This document shows positions 18,826-28,031 of a stretch of DNA of 64,000 nt, piece by piece. The position numbers were made by a program, and so were the translations under genes. This stretch comes from Brevundimonas sp. (GTDB lineage Bacteria > Pseudomonadota > Alphaproteobacteria > Caulobacterales > Caulobacteraceae), in the NCBI RefSeq assembly GCF_003248455.1, contig NZ_QFNM01000009.1:10812-74811 (forward strand), written 5' to 3'. A model generated the notes under the pieces. It had not been told where the DNA came from. It searched no databases and was given only the letters and a program-made list of their open reading frames with translations. Numbering within the stretch: the stretch's first letter is position 1; each line of letters begins with the position of its first letter.

Positions 18826-20130
18826 TCACCCCTTGTGCTCGACGGCGTCGGCGCCGGTCAGCACCGGCTCGGAGATCGTCGCCGGGATCGGCAGGGGCGT
18901 CTCCTTCAGCCCCACCAGCGGCAGGATGATCAGGAAAAAGACGAAGTAGTAGAGGGTGAACAGGCGCGTCAGCCACAGATAGCTGTTCAGGTCGCCATCG
19001 AAGAGGGTGAAGGTCTTGAACGACCCGATCACCGGCGCGTCCGGCAGTTGCCCGCCACACCAGCCCAGGCCGACGCCCACCACCAGGAAGATGATGAAGA
19101 AGGTCCGCATCGTCGGGCGATAGCGCATCGAGCGCACCTTGGACGTATCCAGCCACGGCAGGACGAACAGCACGCCGATGGCGCTGAACATCGCCACCAC
19201 CCCGCCGAACTTGTCGGGAACGGCGCGCAGGATGGCGTAGAAGGGCAGCATGTACCATTCGGGCACGATGTGCGCCGGGGTCTGCAGCGGGTTGGCCGGG
19301 ATGTAGTTGTCGGCGTGGCCCAGGGCGTTCGGCTGATAGAAGACGAAGATGGCGAACAGGATCAGGAACAGGATGATGGCGAACCCGTCCTTGACCGTGA
19401 AATACGGGTGGAAGGGCAGCATGTCCTTCTTCTCGCGATCCTTGGGGATCAGGATGCCGACAGGGTTGTTCTGACCGGCCGCGTGCAGGGCCCAGAGGTG
19501 CAGGACGACGCAGCCCAGAATGGCGAACGGCAGCAGATAGTGCAGCGAGAAGAAGCGGTTCAGCGTGGCGTTGTCGATCGCCGGCCCGCCGCGCAGCCAG
19601 ATCAGGATCGGCTCGCCGACGCCGGGAATGGCCCCGATCAGATTGGTGATGACCTCGGCGCCCCAGAAGGACATCTGGCCCCACGGCAGGACGTAGCCCA
19701 GGAAGGCGGTGGCGATCATCAGGAAGAAGATCACGCAGCCGATGATCCAGATCATCTCGCGCGGCGCCTTGTAGGAGCCGTAGTAGAGCCCCCGCAGCAT
19801 GTGCAGATAGACGGCGATGAAGAACATCGACGCGCCGTTGGCGTGGACGTAGCGGATCAGCCAGCCGCCGTTCACGTCGCGCATGATCCGCTCGACCGAG
19901 GCGAAGGCCAGGTCGACGTTGGGCGTATAATGCATGGCCAGGACGATGCCGGTGACGATCTGCGTCACCAGGCACAGGGCCAGGATGCCGCCGAAGGTCC
20001 ACCAGTAGTTCAGGTTCCTGGGCGTCGGCAGGGACATGTAGTCCGCGCCGAAGCGAATGATGGGCAGACGGCTGTCCAGCCACTTCTCGACGCCCGTCTT
20101 CGGGACGTAGGTGCTCTCGTGGTCGCTCAT
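18826..20130 (-). CDS. petB: Cytochrome b of the bc1 complex
   Basis: A 434-residue integral membrane protein with about eight helices. It shows haem-ligand histidines in HANGASMFFIAVYLHM and HLWALHAAG, the Qo-site PEWY motif (IVPEWYMLPFYAILR), and RFFSLHYLLPF. It oxidises ubiquinol in the third respiratory complex. It starts 15 bases after the Rieske gene stop and ends 5 bases before cytochrome c1, in the usual petABC order. Confidence 0.97.
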   Translation of the reverse strand: MSDHESTYVPKTGVEKWLDSRLPIIRFGADYMSLPTPRNLNYWWTFGGILALCLVTQIVTGIVLAMHYTPNVDLAFASVERIMRDVNGGWLIRYVHANGASMFFIAVYLHMLRGLYYGSYKAPREMIWIIGCVIFFLMIATAFLGYVLPWGQMSFWGAEVITNLIGAIPGVGEPILIWLRGGPAIDNATLNRFFSLHYLLPFAILGCVVLHLWALHAAGQNNPVGILIPKDREKKDMLPFHPYFTVKDGFAIILFLILFAIFVFYQPNALGHADNYIPANPLQTPAHIVPEWYMLPFYAILRAVPDKFGGVVAMFSAIGVLFVLPWLDTSKVRSMRYRPTMRTFFIIFLVVGVGLGWCGGQLPDAPVIGSFKTFTLFDGDLNSYLWLTRLFTLYYFVFFLIILPLVGLKETPLPIPATISEPVLTGADAVEHKG

Positions 20131-20145
20131 GGTCCCCCCTTGTCC

Positions 20146-20697
20146 TCAGCCGATCTTGACGCGGGTGTCGGACAGATAGTCGTAATCCGGCACCACCAGA
20201 TTCAGGGGCGCCGGCCCCTTACGGATGCGGCCGGAGGCGTCGTAGTGCGAGCCGTGGCAGGGGCAGAACCACCCGCCGTAATCGCCCGCGCCAAAGGTCG
20301 GAACGCAGCCCAGGTGTGTGCACGATCCGACGACGACCAGATAGGGCTCGTGGCCGGCCTTGGTGCGTTCCTGGTCGGTCTGCGGCGGACTGCCCACCGC
20401 GCCCTCGGCCACGACCTTCTGGATTTCGGCCGGGGTGCGATAGCGCACGAACACCGGCTTGCCCTGCCATTTGATCACGACCTGCTGGCCTTCCTGCACC
20501 TTGGTCAGGTCGAACTCGATCGAGGCCAGGGCCAGGGTGTCGGCCGCCGGGTTCATCTGGTTGATCAGCGGCCAGGCGACCATCGCGCCCGCGCCGACCG
20601 CCGCGGCGCCCGCCGCGATATAGATGAAGTCGCGACGATTGGGATCGTCGCTTTCGGAATCGCCAGCGTCTTGGGTATGCACGACCGATTCGGCCAA
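20146..20697 (-). CDS. petA: Ubiquinol-cytochrome c reductase iron-sulfur (Rieske) subunit
   Basis: A 183-residue Rieske protein. RRDFIYIAAGAAAVGAGAMVAW near the N-terminus is a Tat-type signal/anchor. The cluster motifs CTHLGC and CPCHGSHYD supply the two Cys and two His ligands of the 2Fe-2S centre. I chose the TTG at 20697 because GGGAGGTGG stands 4 bases upstream; the longer open frame adds residues without family similarity. It is the first gene of the operon, divergent from trmL across a 194-base promoter region. Confidence 0.94.
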   Translation of the reverse strand: MAESVVHTQDAGDSESDDPNRRDFIYIAAGAAAVGAGAMVAWPLINQMNPAADTLALASIEFDLTKVQEGQQVVIKWQGKPVFVRYRTPAEIQKVVAEGAVGSPPQTDQERTKAGHEPYLVVVGSCTHLGCVPTFGAGDYGGWFCPCHGSHYDASGRIRKGPAPLNLVVPDYDYLSDTRVKIG

Positions 20698-20891
20698 GTT
20701 TCCACCTCCCGATCGCCGCAGGAAAAGCCCAAAGGCCTCCCCAGCCACGGCGCCAAACCAACCAGCGACGCCGGTGTTTCCCCACGGTCCCGACCTGCGC
20801 CCTCTTTCGCGCAAGCTGCTGACGTTTCTTGCGAAACGTTCGCAAATAGACCGCGACAAACCCCCTCGCCGCGCGTATCAACGGGCTTAGA

Positions 20892-21341
20892 ATGCGTCTC
20901 GCCCTTTTTCAACCGGACATTCCTCAGAACGTCGGCGCGTGCATTCGGCTGTCGGCCTGTTTCGGCGTCGATCTGCATGTGATCGAGCCGACGGGTTTTC
21001 GCTTCGACGACCGGGCGATGAAGCGGGCGGCCCTGGATTACGGCCCTCTGTCGCACATGACCCGTCACGCCGACTGGGACGCCTTCCAGGCCGACCGCCC
21101 GGCCGGACGGCTGGTCCTGTTCACCACCAGGGGGGCGACGCCCCTGACCGACTTCGTCTTCCGACCCGACGACGTCCTGCTGTTCGGCAAGGAGAGCGCG
21201 GGCGCCCCCGACCATGTCCACGCCGCCGCCGACGCCCGCGTCGTCGTGCCGCTGCGCCCCGGCGCCCGCTCCCTGAACCTGTCGGTCACGGCGGGCGTCG
21301 CCCTGTGGGAGGGGCTGAGACAGACGGGGCAGATCGGCTGA
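20892..21341 (+). CDS. trmL: tRNA (cytidine(34)-2'-O)-methyltransferase
   Basis: 149 residues, typical for TrmL, a minimal SPOUT methyltransferase that modifies the wobble base of leucine tRNAs. The N-terminus MRLALFQPDIPQNVGACIRLSACFG carries the conserved PxNxG(A/T)xxR pattern. The C-terminal knot includes LLFGKESAG and LNLSVTAGVALWE, the SAM-binding trefoil. No partner is needed. Confidence 0.94.
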   Translation: MRLALFQPDIPQNVGACIRLSACFGVDLHVIEPTGFRFDDRAMKRAALDYGPLSHMTRHADWDAFQADRPAGRLVLFTTRGATPLTDFVFRPDDVLLFGKESAGAPDHVHAAADARVVVPLRPGARSLNLSVTAGVALWEGLRQTGQIG

Positions 21342-21424
21342 AGCTGCGCATTTACCTCGTCCATTAGCGACAAGACAACTTCCGGTCGACAAGGTTTCCC
21401 TTCGGTGTGGCTGAAAGGGCGAGC

Positions 21425-22015
21425 ATGGCGGATACAATAGCGGTCCTGGTGGCGATCGTGACTTTCATTGCGATCCTGGCCGCATGGGAAGCGGCGAGAG
21501 GACGCAAAAACCGCCGCAGAAAATGGGTCGGCCGACCCAGGCGCCGACCTCGCCCCGCCACCGTTCCCCCGACCGCAGCCAATCAGTTGGAAGCCGTCAT
21601 GACGGCGGCTTTCGAAGCCCGCCCGATCATGTCGCGCGCCGAGGCTTCGGTCTTCTACGCTGCGGAACGCGCCGTGAAGCGCCTCGATATCAAGGGGCGC
21701 GTCATGGCCCAGGTTTGTCTGGGAGAAATTCTTCGTTCCCCCGATGACGTCGCCTATCGCGCAATAAACAGCAAGCGTGTCGACATACTGCTCATATCGA
21801 ACAGCGGCTTTCCCTTGGCTGCCATAGAATATCAGGGCGAGGGCCACTATCAGGGCACGGCCCATGCAAGGGACGCGGTTAAGAAGGCCGCGCTTCAGCG
21901 CGCTGGGATCGCCTATATCGAAGCCACGCCGCAGCACAATGCGGACGACATCGAACGTGACATCGCCAGGGCGATGCAGGCGCGCGCATCCGATGCCAAT
22001 CTGGTCGTGGCCTAA
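21425..22015 (+). CDS. DUF2726 domain protein with N-terminal membrane helix
   Basis: A 196-residue protein. One transmembrane helix (residues 2-20, ADTIAVLVAIVTFIAILAAW) is followed by a very basic linker (RGRKNRRRKWVGRPRRRPRP). The DUF2726 domain spans about 55-185, with VFYAAERAV, KRVDILLIS and AIEYQGEGHYQG. The D and ExQ pattern is reminiscent of a restriction-endonuclease-like (PD-(D/E)xK) core, which is inference. ATG 21425 was preferred over GTG 21407 because GAAAGGG precedes it. It follows trmL by 83 bases. Confidence 0.75.
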   Translation: MADTIAVLVAIVTFIAILAAWEAARGRKNRRRKWVGRPRRRPRPATVPPTAANQLEAVMTAAFEARPIMSRAEASVFYAAERAVKRLDIKGRVMAQVCLGEILRSPDDVAYRAINSKRVDILLISNSGFPLAAIEYQGEGHYQGTAHARDAVKKAALQRAGIAYIEATPQHNADDIERDIARAMQARASDANLVVA

Positions 22016-22084
22016 CTCCGATTTCCTAATGTGATCGGTCGGCTTGCCGGATGACGCGGCGGGCGCGACGTGGTTCAAGCACGC

Positions 22085-22966
22085 ATGAGCGACGCCGTCT
22101 TCTCCGATCCGCTCGACCTGAAGAAGGTCGAGACCCGCGCCTGGTTCGAGCATCTGCGCGACCGCATCCATGCGGCCTTCGAGGCGCTGGAGGACGCCGC
22201 GCCCGCCGATCTGTTCCCCGGAGAACCCGGCCGCTTCGTCCGCACCCCCTGGACGCGGCCCGGGGGCGGCGGCGGCGTCATGGGGATGATGCAAGGCCGG
22301 CTGTTCGAGAAGGTGGGCGTCCACGTCTCGACCGTTCACGGCGCCTTTCCCGCCGACTACGCCCGAACCGTGCCGGGCGCCGAGGTCGATCCGCGCTTCT
22401 TCGCCACGGGGATCAGCCTGATCTGCCATCCGGTCAGCCCGCGCGTGCCGGCCGTCCACATGAACACCCGTTTCATCGCCACGACCAAGCGCTGGTTCGG
22501 CGGGGGCGGCGACCTGACGCCGGTGCTGATAGCGGATCGGCGCCAGGACCATCCCGACACCCTGGCCTTCCACGCCGCGATGAAGGCCGCCTGCGACGCC
22601 CACGACCCGACCTGGCACGCCAAATACAAGGCCTGGTGCGACGAATACTTCTACCTGCCCCACCGCCAGGAGCCGCGCGGCACTGGCGGGGTCTTCTACG
22701 ACCATCACGACAGCGGCGACTACGACCGCGACTTCGCCTTCACCCGCGACATCGGCCTGGCCTTCCTGGACGTCTATCCCCGGATCGTCGCCGCCCGCAT
22801 GGCCGAGCCCTGGACGGCGGAGGAGCGCGAGGAACAGCTGGTCCGGCGCGGCCGCTATGTGGAGTTCAACCTGCTCTACGACCGCGGCACCCTGTTCGGC
22901 CTGAAGACCGGCGGGAACGTGGACTCCATCCTGTCGTCCATGCCGCCCGTGGTGAAGTGGCCTTGA
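22085..22966 (+). CDS. hemF: Oxygen-dependent coproporphyrinogen III oxidase
   Basis: A 293-residue enzyme that converts coproporphyrinogen III to protoporphyrinogen IX with O2 in haem synthesis. It shows the family blocks GGGGGVMGMMQG, VHMNTRFI, WFGGGGDLTP and the signature YFYLPHRQEPRGTGGVFYDH. ATG 22085 is taken as the start; a GTG at 22070 would add five residues. The oxygen-dependent type fits an aerobic organism with a bc1 complex. Confidence 0.95.
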   Translation: MSDAVFSDPLDLKKVETRAWFEHLRDRIHAAFEALEDAAPADLFPGEPGRFVRTPWTRPGGGGGVMGMMQGRLFEKVGVHVSTVHGAFPADYARTVPGAEVDPRFFATGISLICHPVSPRVPAVHMNTRFIATTKRWFGGGGDLTPVLIADRRQDHPDTLAFHAAMKAACDAHDPTWHAKYKAWCDEYFYLPHRQEPRGTGGVFYDHHDSGDYDRDFAFTRDIGLAFLDVYPRIVAARMAEPWTAEEREEQLVRRGRYVEFNLLYDRGTLFGLKTGGNVDSILSSMPPVVKWP

Positions 22967-23000
22967 TTGCGGCACACAAGAATCCGCAGGATTGAGAGCA

Positions 23001-23879
23001 TCAACGCATCATCGTTTGCTCGAAAACATCTCCCGCCCGGCTGCGATAGCGTTCCTTGTGCCTTAACAGGCGAAACGGCCTTTCCGGCAGGGTGAAGGGG
23101 GCCGTCGCCAGCCGACCGGCCGCGACCGAGGCATAGGCCACGCTTTCCGACAGGGCCGTGGCCCCCGCTCCCGCCTCGGCCGCCGCCAGCACCGCCTCGT
23201 TGGACGGCAGGGTCATCGACACCGACAGTTCGGCCGGATCGACGCCCGCCTCGCGCACCGCCGCCTCCAATGTCGAACGGGTGCCCGATCCGACCTCGCG
23301 CAGCACCCAGGGCTGGGTCGTCAGTTCGCGCGGCTGAAGCTGTCGCGAGCCCGCCCAAGGGTGGTCCGGCGTCACCAGCACCGCCAGGCGGTCGGATCCT
23401 ACCTGCGTCTGCGCCAGGGCCGGCTCGTCCACCACCCCCTCGACCAGGCCGATCTCGGCGGCGCCGGTCAGCACGGCCAGTGTCGCCTCGCGCGTATTGC
23501 CGATCTCCACCGCAAGTTCGACGCCGGGATAGACGGCGTGAAAATCCACCAGGCGGCGCGGCAGCCAGTAGCTGGCGATGGTCTGGCTGGCGAACACAGC
23601 CAGTCGCCCGCGCCGCAGCGCGCTCATGTCCGCCAGCGCCGCCTCCGCCGCCTGGGCCCGCGCCAGCACCGCCTTCGCCTCGGGCAGGAAGGCCCGGCCC
23701 GTCTCGTTCAGCACGATCCCCCGCCCCACCCTGTCGAACAGGCGCACCCCATGCTCCGTCTCCAGGGCCGCGATGGCGTTCGACACGGCCGATTGGGTCA
23801 GGTTCAGCGCCCGCGCCGCCGCCGTCACATGGTCCCGCTCGGCGACGGCGACGAATATCCGCAGGCGTTCCAGGGTCAC
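23001..23879 (-). CDS. LysR family transcriptional regulator (YeiE/CysB-like), divergent from yeiH
   Basis: A 292-residue LysR regulator. The N-terminal winged helix (VTLERLRIFVAVAERDHVTAAARALNLTQSAVSNAIAALE) is typical, followed by an effector-binding domain. The GTG at 23879 is the start: AGGAGAT lies 6 bases upstream and the family N-terminus begins there. It is divergent from a YeiH exporter, the arrangement seen for YeiE-type sulfite-responsive regulators, so it probably controls that gene. Confidence 0.9.
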   Translation of the reverse strand: MTLERLRIFVAVAERDHVTAAARALNLTQSAVSNAIAALETEHGVRLFDRVGRGIVLNETGRAFLPEAKAVLARAQAAEAALADMSALRRGRLAVFASQTIASYWLPRRLVDFHAVYPGVELAVEIGNTREATLAVLTGAAEIGLVEGVVDEPALAQTQVGSDRLAVLVTPDHPWAGSRQLQPRELTTQPWVLREVGSGTRSTLEAAVREAGVDPAELSVSMTLPSNEAVLAAAEAGAGATALSESVAYASVAAGRLATAPFTLPERPFRLLRHKERYRSRAGDVFEQTMMR

Positions 23880-23958
23880 GATTGATCTCCTAATCGGATT
23901 GGAACGACCATAACTATCCGTTGGACCGCCGTCGAGCGGCGCCGCATGGCTTGGCAGG

Positions 23959-25014
23959 ATGAAGACCGCCGCCCTGCCCGCTCCCGTCGCGCCGCCCCTC
24001 GCGGCGATCAAGGCGTTCGGTCGGTCCGTCGGCCCAGGCGTCGTTCTATGCCTGTTCGTCACCCTTGCCGCCGTCGGCCTGACCAGCCTCGAGCGCGACA
24101 TCCTGGGCCACGTCTGGCTGGAGCCCCTGGTGCTGGCCATCCTGCTGGGCGCCGCCGTCCGCACCGCCTGGACGCCCGATGCGCGCTTCAAGGCCGGCGT
24201 CGACTTCTCGGCCAAAACGCTGCTGGAGATCGCGGTGGTGCTGTTGGGCGCCTCGGTCAGCGCGGCCACCCTGTCGGCGCTGGGCGCAGGTTTCGTGATC
24301 GGCATCCTCGGCCTGGTCGCCCTGGCCATCCTGATCGGGTTCGGCCTCGGCCGCGCCCTTGGCCTGAACCCGCGCATGGCGCTGCTGGTCGCCTGCGGCA
24401 ACGCCATCTGCGGCAATTCGGCCATCGCCGCCGTCGCCCCCGTGATCCAGGCGGACGGCGAAGAGGTCGCCGCCTCCATCGCCTTCACCGCCGTCCTGGG
24501 CGTGATCGTGGTCCTGGCCCTGCCGCTGCTGGGCGGTCTGATCCATCTGAACGGCCTTCAGTACGGCGCCCTGGCCGGCCTAACCGTCTATGCGGTGCCC
24601 CAGGTGCTGGCCGCCGCCGCCCCCTTCGGCGCGGTTTCCATCCAGACCGGCACGGTGGTCAAGCTGGTGCGGGTGCTGATGCTGGGGCCGGTCGTCCTCG
24701 TCCTGTCGCTGATCCTGCGCGACCGCGCGCCGGGCGCCGCCAGGCCGGGCCCGACGCGGCTGCTGCCCTGGTTCATCGTCGGCTTTCTGGCCATGATCGC
24801 CCTGCGTTCGCTGGACCTGATCCCGCAAGCCCTGTTGTCGCCGATGGCGGCGACCTCCGGCCTTTTTACCGTGATCGCCATGGCGGCCCTGGGGCTGCAG
24901 ACCGACATTCGCGCCGTGGCCCGCGCCGGCGGCCGGGTCGTCGCCGCCGTCCTCCTGTCCCTGGCCGCCCTGGTGCTGCTGGCGTTCGGGCTGATCTGGG
25001 CGCTGGCGCTTTAA
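23959..25014 (+). CDS. yeiH: YeiH/UPF0324 family putative sulfate/sulfonate-type exporter
   Basis: A 351-residue integral membrane protein with about ten hydrophobic helices. The conserved block NPRMALLVACGNAICGNSAIAAVAPVI (near 133-159) is characteristic of the YeiH (PSE) family. The C-terminus has GLFTVIAMAALGLQTDI. Transport of an oxyanion is suggested from the family, not proven here. The stop overlaps the convergent amidotransferase stop (TTAA at 25011-25014). Confidence 0.9.
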   Translation: MKTAALPAPVAPPLAAIKAFGRSVGPGVVLCLFVTLAAVGLTSLERDILGHVWLEPLVLAILLGAAVRTAWTPDARFKAGVDFSAKTLLEIAVVLLGASVSAATLSALGAGFVIGILGLVALAILIGFGLGRALGLNPRMALLVACGNAICGNSAIAAVAPVIQADGEEVAASIAFTAVLGVIVVLALPLLGGLIHLNGLQYGALAGLTVYAVPQVLAAAAPFGAVSIQTGTVVKLVRVLMLGPVVLVLSLILRDRAPGAARPGPTRLLPWFIVGFLAMIALRSLDLIPQALLSPMAATSGLFTVIAMAALGLQTDIRAVARAGGRVVAAVLLSLAALVLLAFGLIWALAL

Positions 25015-25742
25015 ATCCCGCTGCCCTGATCCTCGACCGGCGGCGGGGTCAGCAGCAGGAAGGCGCGAATCCAGGCCGTCAGCACCGCCCGGTCGTTCGG
25101 CCGTTTCAAGCTGTCGATGGCCGCGTCCGCCACGTCGTGGGGAATCCGCGCCCCGCGTCGTCCCTCGATCAGGGCCTGGGCGTATTCGGGCTGGAACTCC
25201 GGGTGGCACTGGAACGATATGGCGTCCTGCCCCCAGGCCAGTCCGGCGTAGGGGGTGAAGCCGCTGGAGGCGATGACCCGCGCATCGTCCGAGATCGCCG
25301 TCACCTGATCCTGATGCGACACCGGAATGGCGAGGGTTCGCGCGCGCGGATGCATCCACGGCTCGTCGGAATGCACCGCGTAGCGGTGCAGGCCCACGCC
25401 CCAGCCCTTGTGCGACTTCTCCACCGCCCCGCCGAAGGCGTGGGCCAGGGCCTGATGCCCGAAACAGATGCCCACCAGCCGCGTCCGGCCCCGCGCCGCC
25501 CTGAGCCAGTCCACCAGCTGCGGAATCCACGGCAGGTCGTCATAAACCCCGGCCGCCGAGCCGGTGACGATGGCGCCCTGGAACGCGGCCGGATCGTCGG
25601 GCAGATGGCCGGCCTGCACATTGAACCGCGTCGTCGGCACGCCCTCGCCCAGCAAGGCCCGAAAACGCGCCGGATAGTCGTCGAAGGCGTCTTTCAAGTC
25701 CTCCGGCGGATGGCCGGTTTCCAGAATGGCGATGCGGGTCAT
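25011..25742 (-). CDS. Type 1 glutamine amidotransferase-like protein
   Basis: A 243-residue class I amidotransferase domain related to the GMP synthase N-terminal domain. The nucleophile elbow GICFGHQALAHAFGG (Cys near 93) and the C-terminal FQCHPEF (His/Glu triad) are intact. ATG 25742 gives the family start MTRIAILETG. Such stand-alone domains often act on gamma-glutamyl compounds; the substrate here is unknown. Confidence 0.9.
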   Translation of the reverse strand: MTRIAILETGHPPEDLKDAFDDYPARFRALLGEGVPTTRFNVQAGHLPDDPAAFQGAIVTGSAAGVYDDLPWIPQLVDWLRAARGRTRLVGICFGHQALAHAFGGAVEKSHKGWGVGLHRYAVHSDEPWMHPRARTLAIPVSHQDQVTAISDDARVIASSGFTPYAGLAWGQDAISFQCHPEFQPEYAQALIEGRRGARIPHDVADAAIDSLKRPNDRAVLTAWIRAFLLLTPPPVEDQGSGI

Positions 25743-25896
25743 GCGCCGAACCCTATCCGATTGCGTCCCGCGCGCCAGCCGAAACACGGCCCAGCCATCC
25801 TAATCGCCGCTCGCGATCCCTTGGCGCACAAGGCTTTGCGGACCGCGCCGCGCAATCGACCGATCGCCCCGCCGACCTGGGTTATGATGACCGATC

Positions 25897-25977
25897 GGTC
25901 TTTGACATCGTCGCCTGCGCCCAAAAGTCGGACTCACTTGGACTCGTTGGACTGTTTTTTTTCGGAGTCCAACTTTT
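25897..25977 (+). other. Intergenic element with boxA-like motif, TTGGACT repeats and hairpin
   Basis: GGTCTTTGACATCG (25897-25910) repeats the boxA-like motif seen twice near 5.5 kb. It is followed by three GGACT repeats, two of them TTGGACT, and an oligo-T run. Next comes a perfect 8-bp inverted repeat (GTTGGACT 25946-25953, AGTCCAAC 25966-25973) and TTTT. It fills the space between rlmJ and the amidotransferase gene, opposite to their direction. Confidence 0.5.
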
Positions 25978-26792
25978 CAGAAGGTCCAGACCTCGGCCCG
26001 GCCGCCCGCCTCGCCCAGGGCGCCCGCGACCCAGCCGCAAATCTCGTTCGCCGCCGCCTCGCATCCGGCCGGCGGATTGACCACCACCATGGCGCAGCCG
26101 TTCATCTTCATCGGATCGGTCAGGGGCCGAAGGCGCGCCTCCGCCGCCAGGGTCGGCCCCACGCGCCCCTCAAGCCGCCGGATGAAGGCGTCGAAGGTCT
26201 CCAGATCCTTCAACGGCGTCCAGATCGCCACCGTCGCGCTCGGGTCGCGCCGCGCCACCGCGACCGCCGCCTCGGCGGCCCGCGCATAGTCGTCGGGCTT
26301 TTCGAACGGCGGGTCGATCAGCACCAGCGGCCCGCGCGCCCTGGCCGCCTCCGCTGGCGCTAGGTCGTAGCCGTCGCCCTCGCGCGCCTCGGCGTTCGCG
26401 CGTCCCGCCAGGGCTTCGGCCAGCATGGCGCGCACCGGCGGGTTCAACTCGAACCCGACATAGCGCCCCCCGTCGGACAGGGCGTCGGCGATCAGCAACG
26501 GCGACCCCGGATAATACCGCGCATCGCCGTCCGGGTTGTAAGCCGCCACCCGGTCCGCCAGGGCCTCCATCAGCGGCGTGCGCCCCTCGGCGTTCATCAG
26601 CCGCGCCACCCCGGCCTCGGCCTCCTTGGACCGCGCCGCGTCGCCCGACAGGTCGTAAAGCCCGGCCCCCGCATGGGTGTCCAGAACCGTCAGCGGCCCC
26701 TGCGCCTGGCGCGCCGCCGCCAGCCACAGCACCAGGGCGTGTTTGACCAGATCGGCGAAGTTTCCGGCGTGAAAGCTGTGGCGATAGTTCAT
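25977..26792 (-). CDS. rlmJ: 23S rRNA (adenine(2030)-N6)-methyltransferase
   Basis: 271 residues. The N-terminus MNYRHSFHAGNFADLVKHAL is nearly invariant in RlmJ. It is followed by the SAM-binding segment LDTHAGAGLYDL (near 37-48) and the catalytic motif VLIDPPFEKPDDY (near 156-168). It methylates A2030 of 23S rRNA. The stop lies directly against the T-run of the hairpin element at its 3' side. Confidence 0.95.
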   Translation of the reverse strand: MNYRHSFHAGNFADLVKHALVLWLAAARQAQGPLTVLDTHAGAGLYDLSGDAARSKEAEAGVARLMNAEGRTPLMEALADRVAAYNPDGDARYYPGSPLLIADALSDGGRYVGFELNPPVRAMLAEALAGRANAEAREGDGYDLAPAEAARARGPLVLIDPPFEKPDDYARAAEAAVAVARRDPSATVAIWTPLKDLETFDAFIRRLEGRVGPTLAAEARLRPLTDPMKMNGCAMVVVNPPAGCEAAANEICGWVAGALGEAGGRAEVWTF

Positions 26793-26908
26793 GCCGCCTC
26801 GTCCCCCGGCGCGCCCTATCGGTCAAGCGGAACTCGCCCGCCCGGCCCCGCGTTCGTCGCTCGTCCTCGGCAAACGGCTGAAAGGCCAACGAAAAGGAAA
26901 CGCGGCGA

Positions 26909-27931
26909 ATGGCCGACGGATCGCACGCCTTCGATGCCGCCGCCGAAGTCCCCCAGGGTCTCGGCTACTGCAGCGACGCCTCTCCCGGCCTGACGCGCCG
27001 CCGTTCGGGCAATGGCTGGTCCTATCGCGACGCCAGGGGCCAGGCCGTCTCCGATCCAAAGACGCTGGCCCGCATCCGCGCCCTGGCCATTCCCCCCGCC
27101 TGGACCGACGTCTGGATCTGCCCCTGGGCCAATGGGCACATCCAGGCCACCGGGCGCGACGCCAAGGGACGCAAACAGTATCGCTATCACGCCGACTGGA
27201 GCACGGCCCGCTCGGAAAACAAGTTCGACAGGCTGCCGGCCTTCTCCCGCGCCCTGCCGAAACTGCGCGACAGGGTCGAACACGACCTGGGCCTGCGCGG
27301 CGTGTGTCGCGACAAGGTGCTGGCCACCGCCGTCCGCCTTCTGGAGATCACCCTGATCCGGGTCGGCAATGCGACCTACGCCCGCCAGAACCGCAGCTAC
27401 GGCCTGACCACCCTGCACAAGCGGCATCTGGACGTGGACGGCGCCGCCCTGACCTTCGAGTTTCGCGGCAAGAGCGGCAAGGATCACGCCGTCAGCGTCA
27501 AGGACCGTCGCCTGGCCCGCGTCGTGCGCGAGCTGGAGGGTCTGCCGGGTCAGCAACTGTTCAAATACCGCACGGCCGACGGAACCCTGTGTCCGATCGA
27601 TTCCGACGACGTGAACGCCTATATCCGCGAGGCGATGGGCGACCAGTTCTCGGCCAAGGACTTCCGCACCTGGGCCGGCACGGTCTCGGCAGCGCGCGCC
27701 TTGCGCGATACGGAGGCCCCGTCCTCGCCTGCCGACGCCAAGCGAAAGATCACCGTCTGCGTCAAGGCGGTGGCCGGCCTGTTGGGCAACACACCGACCG
27801 TCTGCCGCGCCTCCTACGTCCATCCCAAGGTCTTCGCCCTGTTCGAAAGCGGACAGATCGCCAAAGTCCTTCCTGGATCGGAGACCAAGGGTTTCGAAAA
27901 AGCCCTGATCAAACATCTGCTTGCCGCCTGA
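26909..27931 (+). CDS. DNA topoisomerase IB (poxvirus-type)
   Basis: A 340-residue bacterial type IB topoisomerase. It relaxes supercoils through a 3'-phosphotyrosyl intermediate. The N-terminal domain has PPAWTDVWICPWANGHIQATGRDAKGRKQYRYH. The catalytic domain carries LLEITLIRVGNATYARQNRSYGLTTL, KSGKDHAV and FRTWAGT, and the probable nucleophilic tyrosine lies in CRASYVHP near residue 305. It is divergent from rlmJ. Confidence 0.94.
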   Translation: MADGSHAFDAAAEVPQGLGYCSDASPGLTRRRSGNGWSYRDARGQAVSDPKTLARIRALAIPPAWTDVWICPWANGHIQATGRDAKGRKQYRYHADWSTARSENKFDRLPAFSRALPKLRDRVEHDLGLRGVCRDKVLATAVRLLEITLIRVGNATYARQNRSYGLTTLHKRHLDVDGAALTFEFRGKSGKDHAVSVKDRRLARVVRELEGLPGQQLFKYRTADGTLCPIDSDDVNAYIREAMGDQFSAKDFRTWAGTVSAARALRDTEAPSSPADAKRKITVCVKAVAGLLGNTPTVCRASYVHPKVFALFESGQIAKVLPGSETKGFEKALIKHLLAA

Positions 27932-28031
27932 CCTCAGCGGTTCTCATCGCTGGGATTAGAAATCTCCATTTGATCGCTAGGCTTTAAAACCGCCTCCTGC
28001 TCGTGGCGCAACCAGACGCCGCGAGGGGATC

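Noticed and set aside
23946..26363. 805-codon plus-strand frame over yeiH and neighbours
   Set aside because: It is a +1-type shadow of yeiH, then antisense to the amidotransferase and rlmJ.
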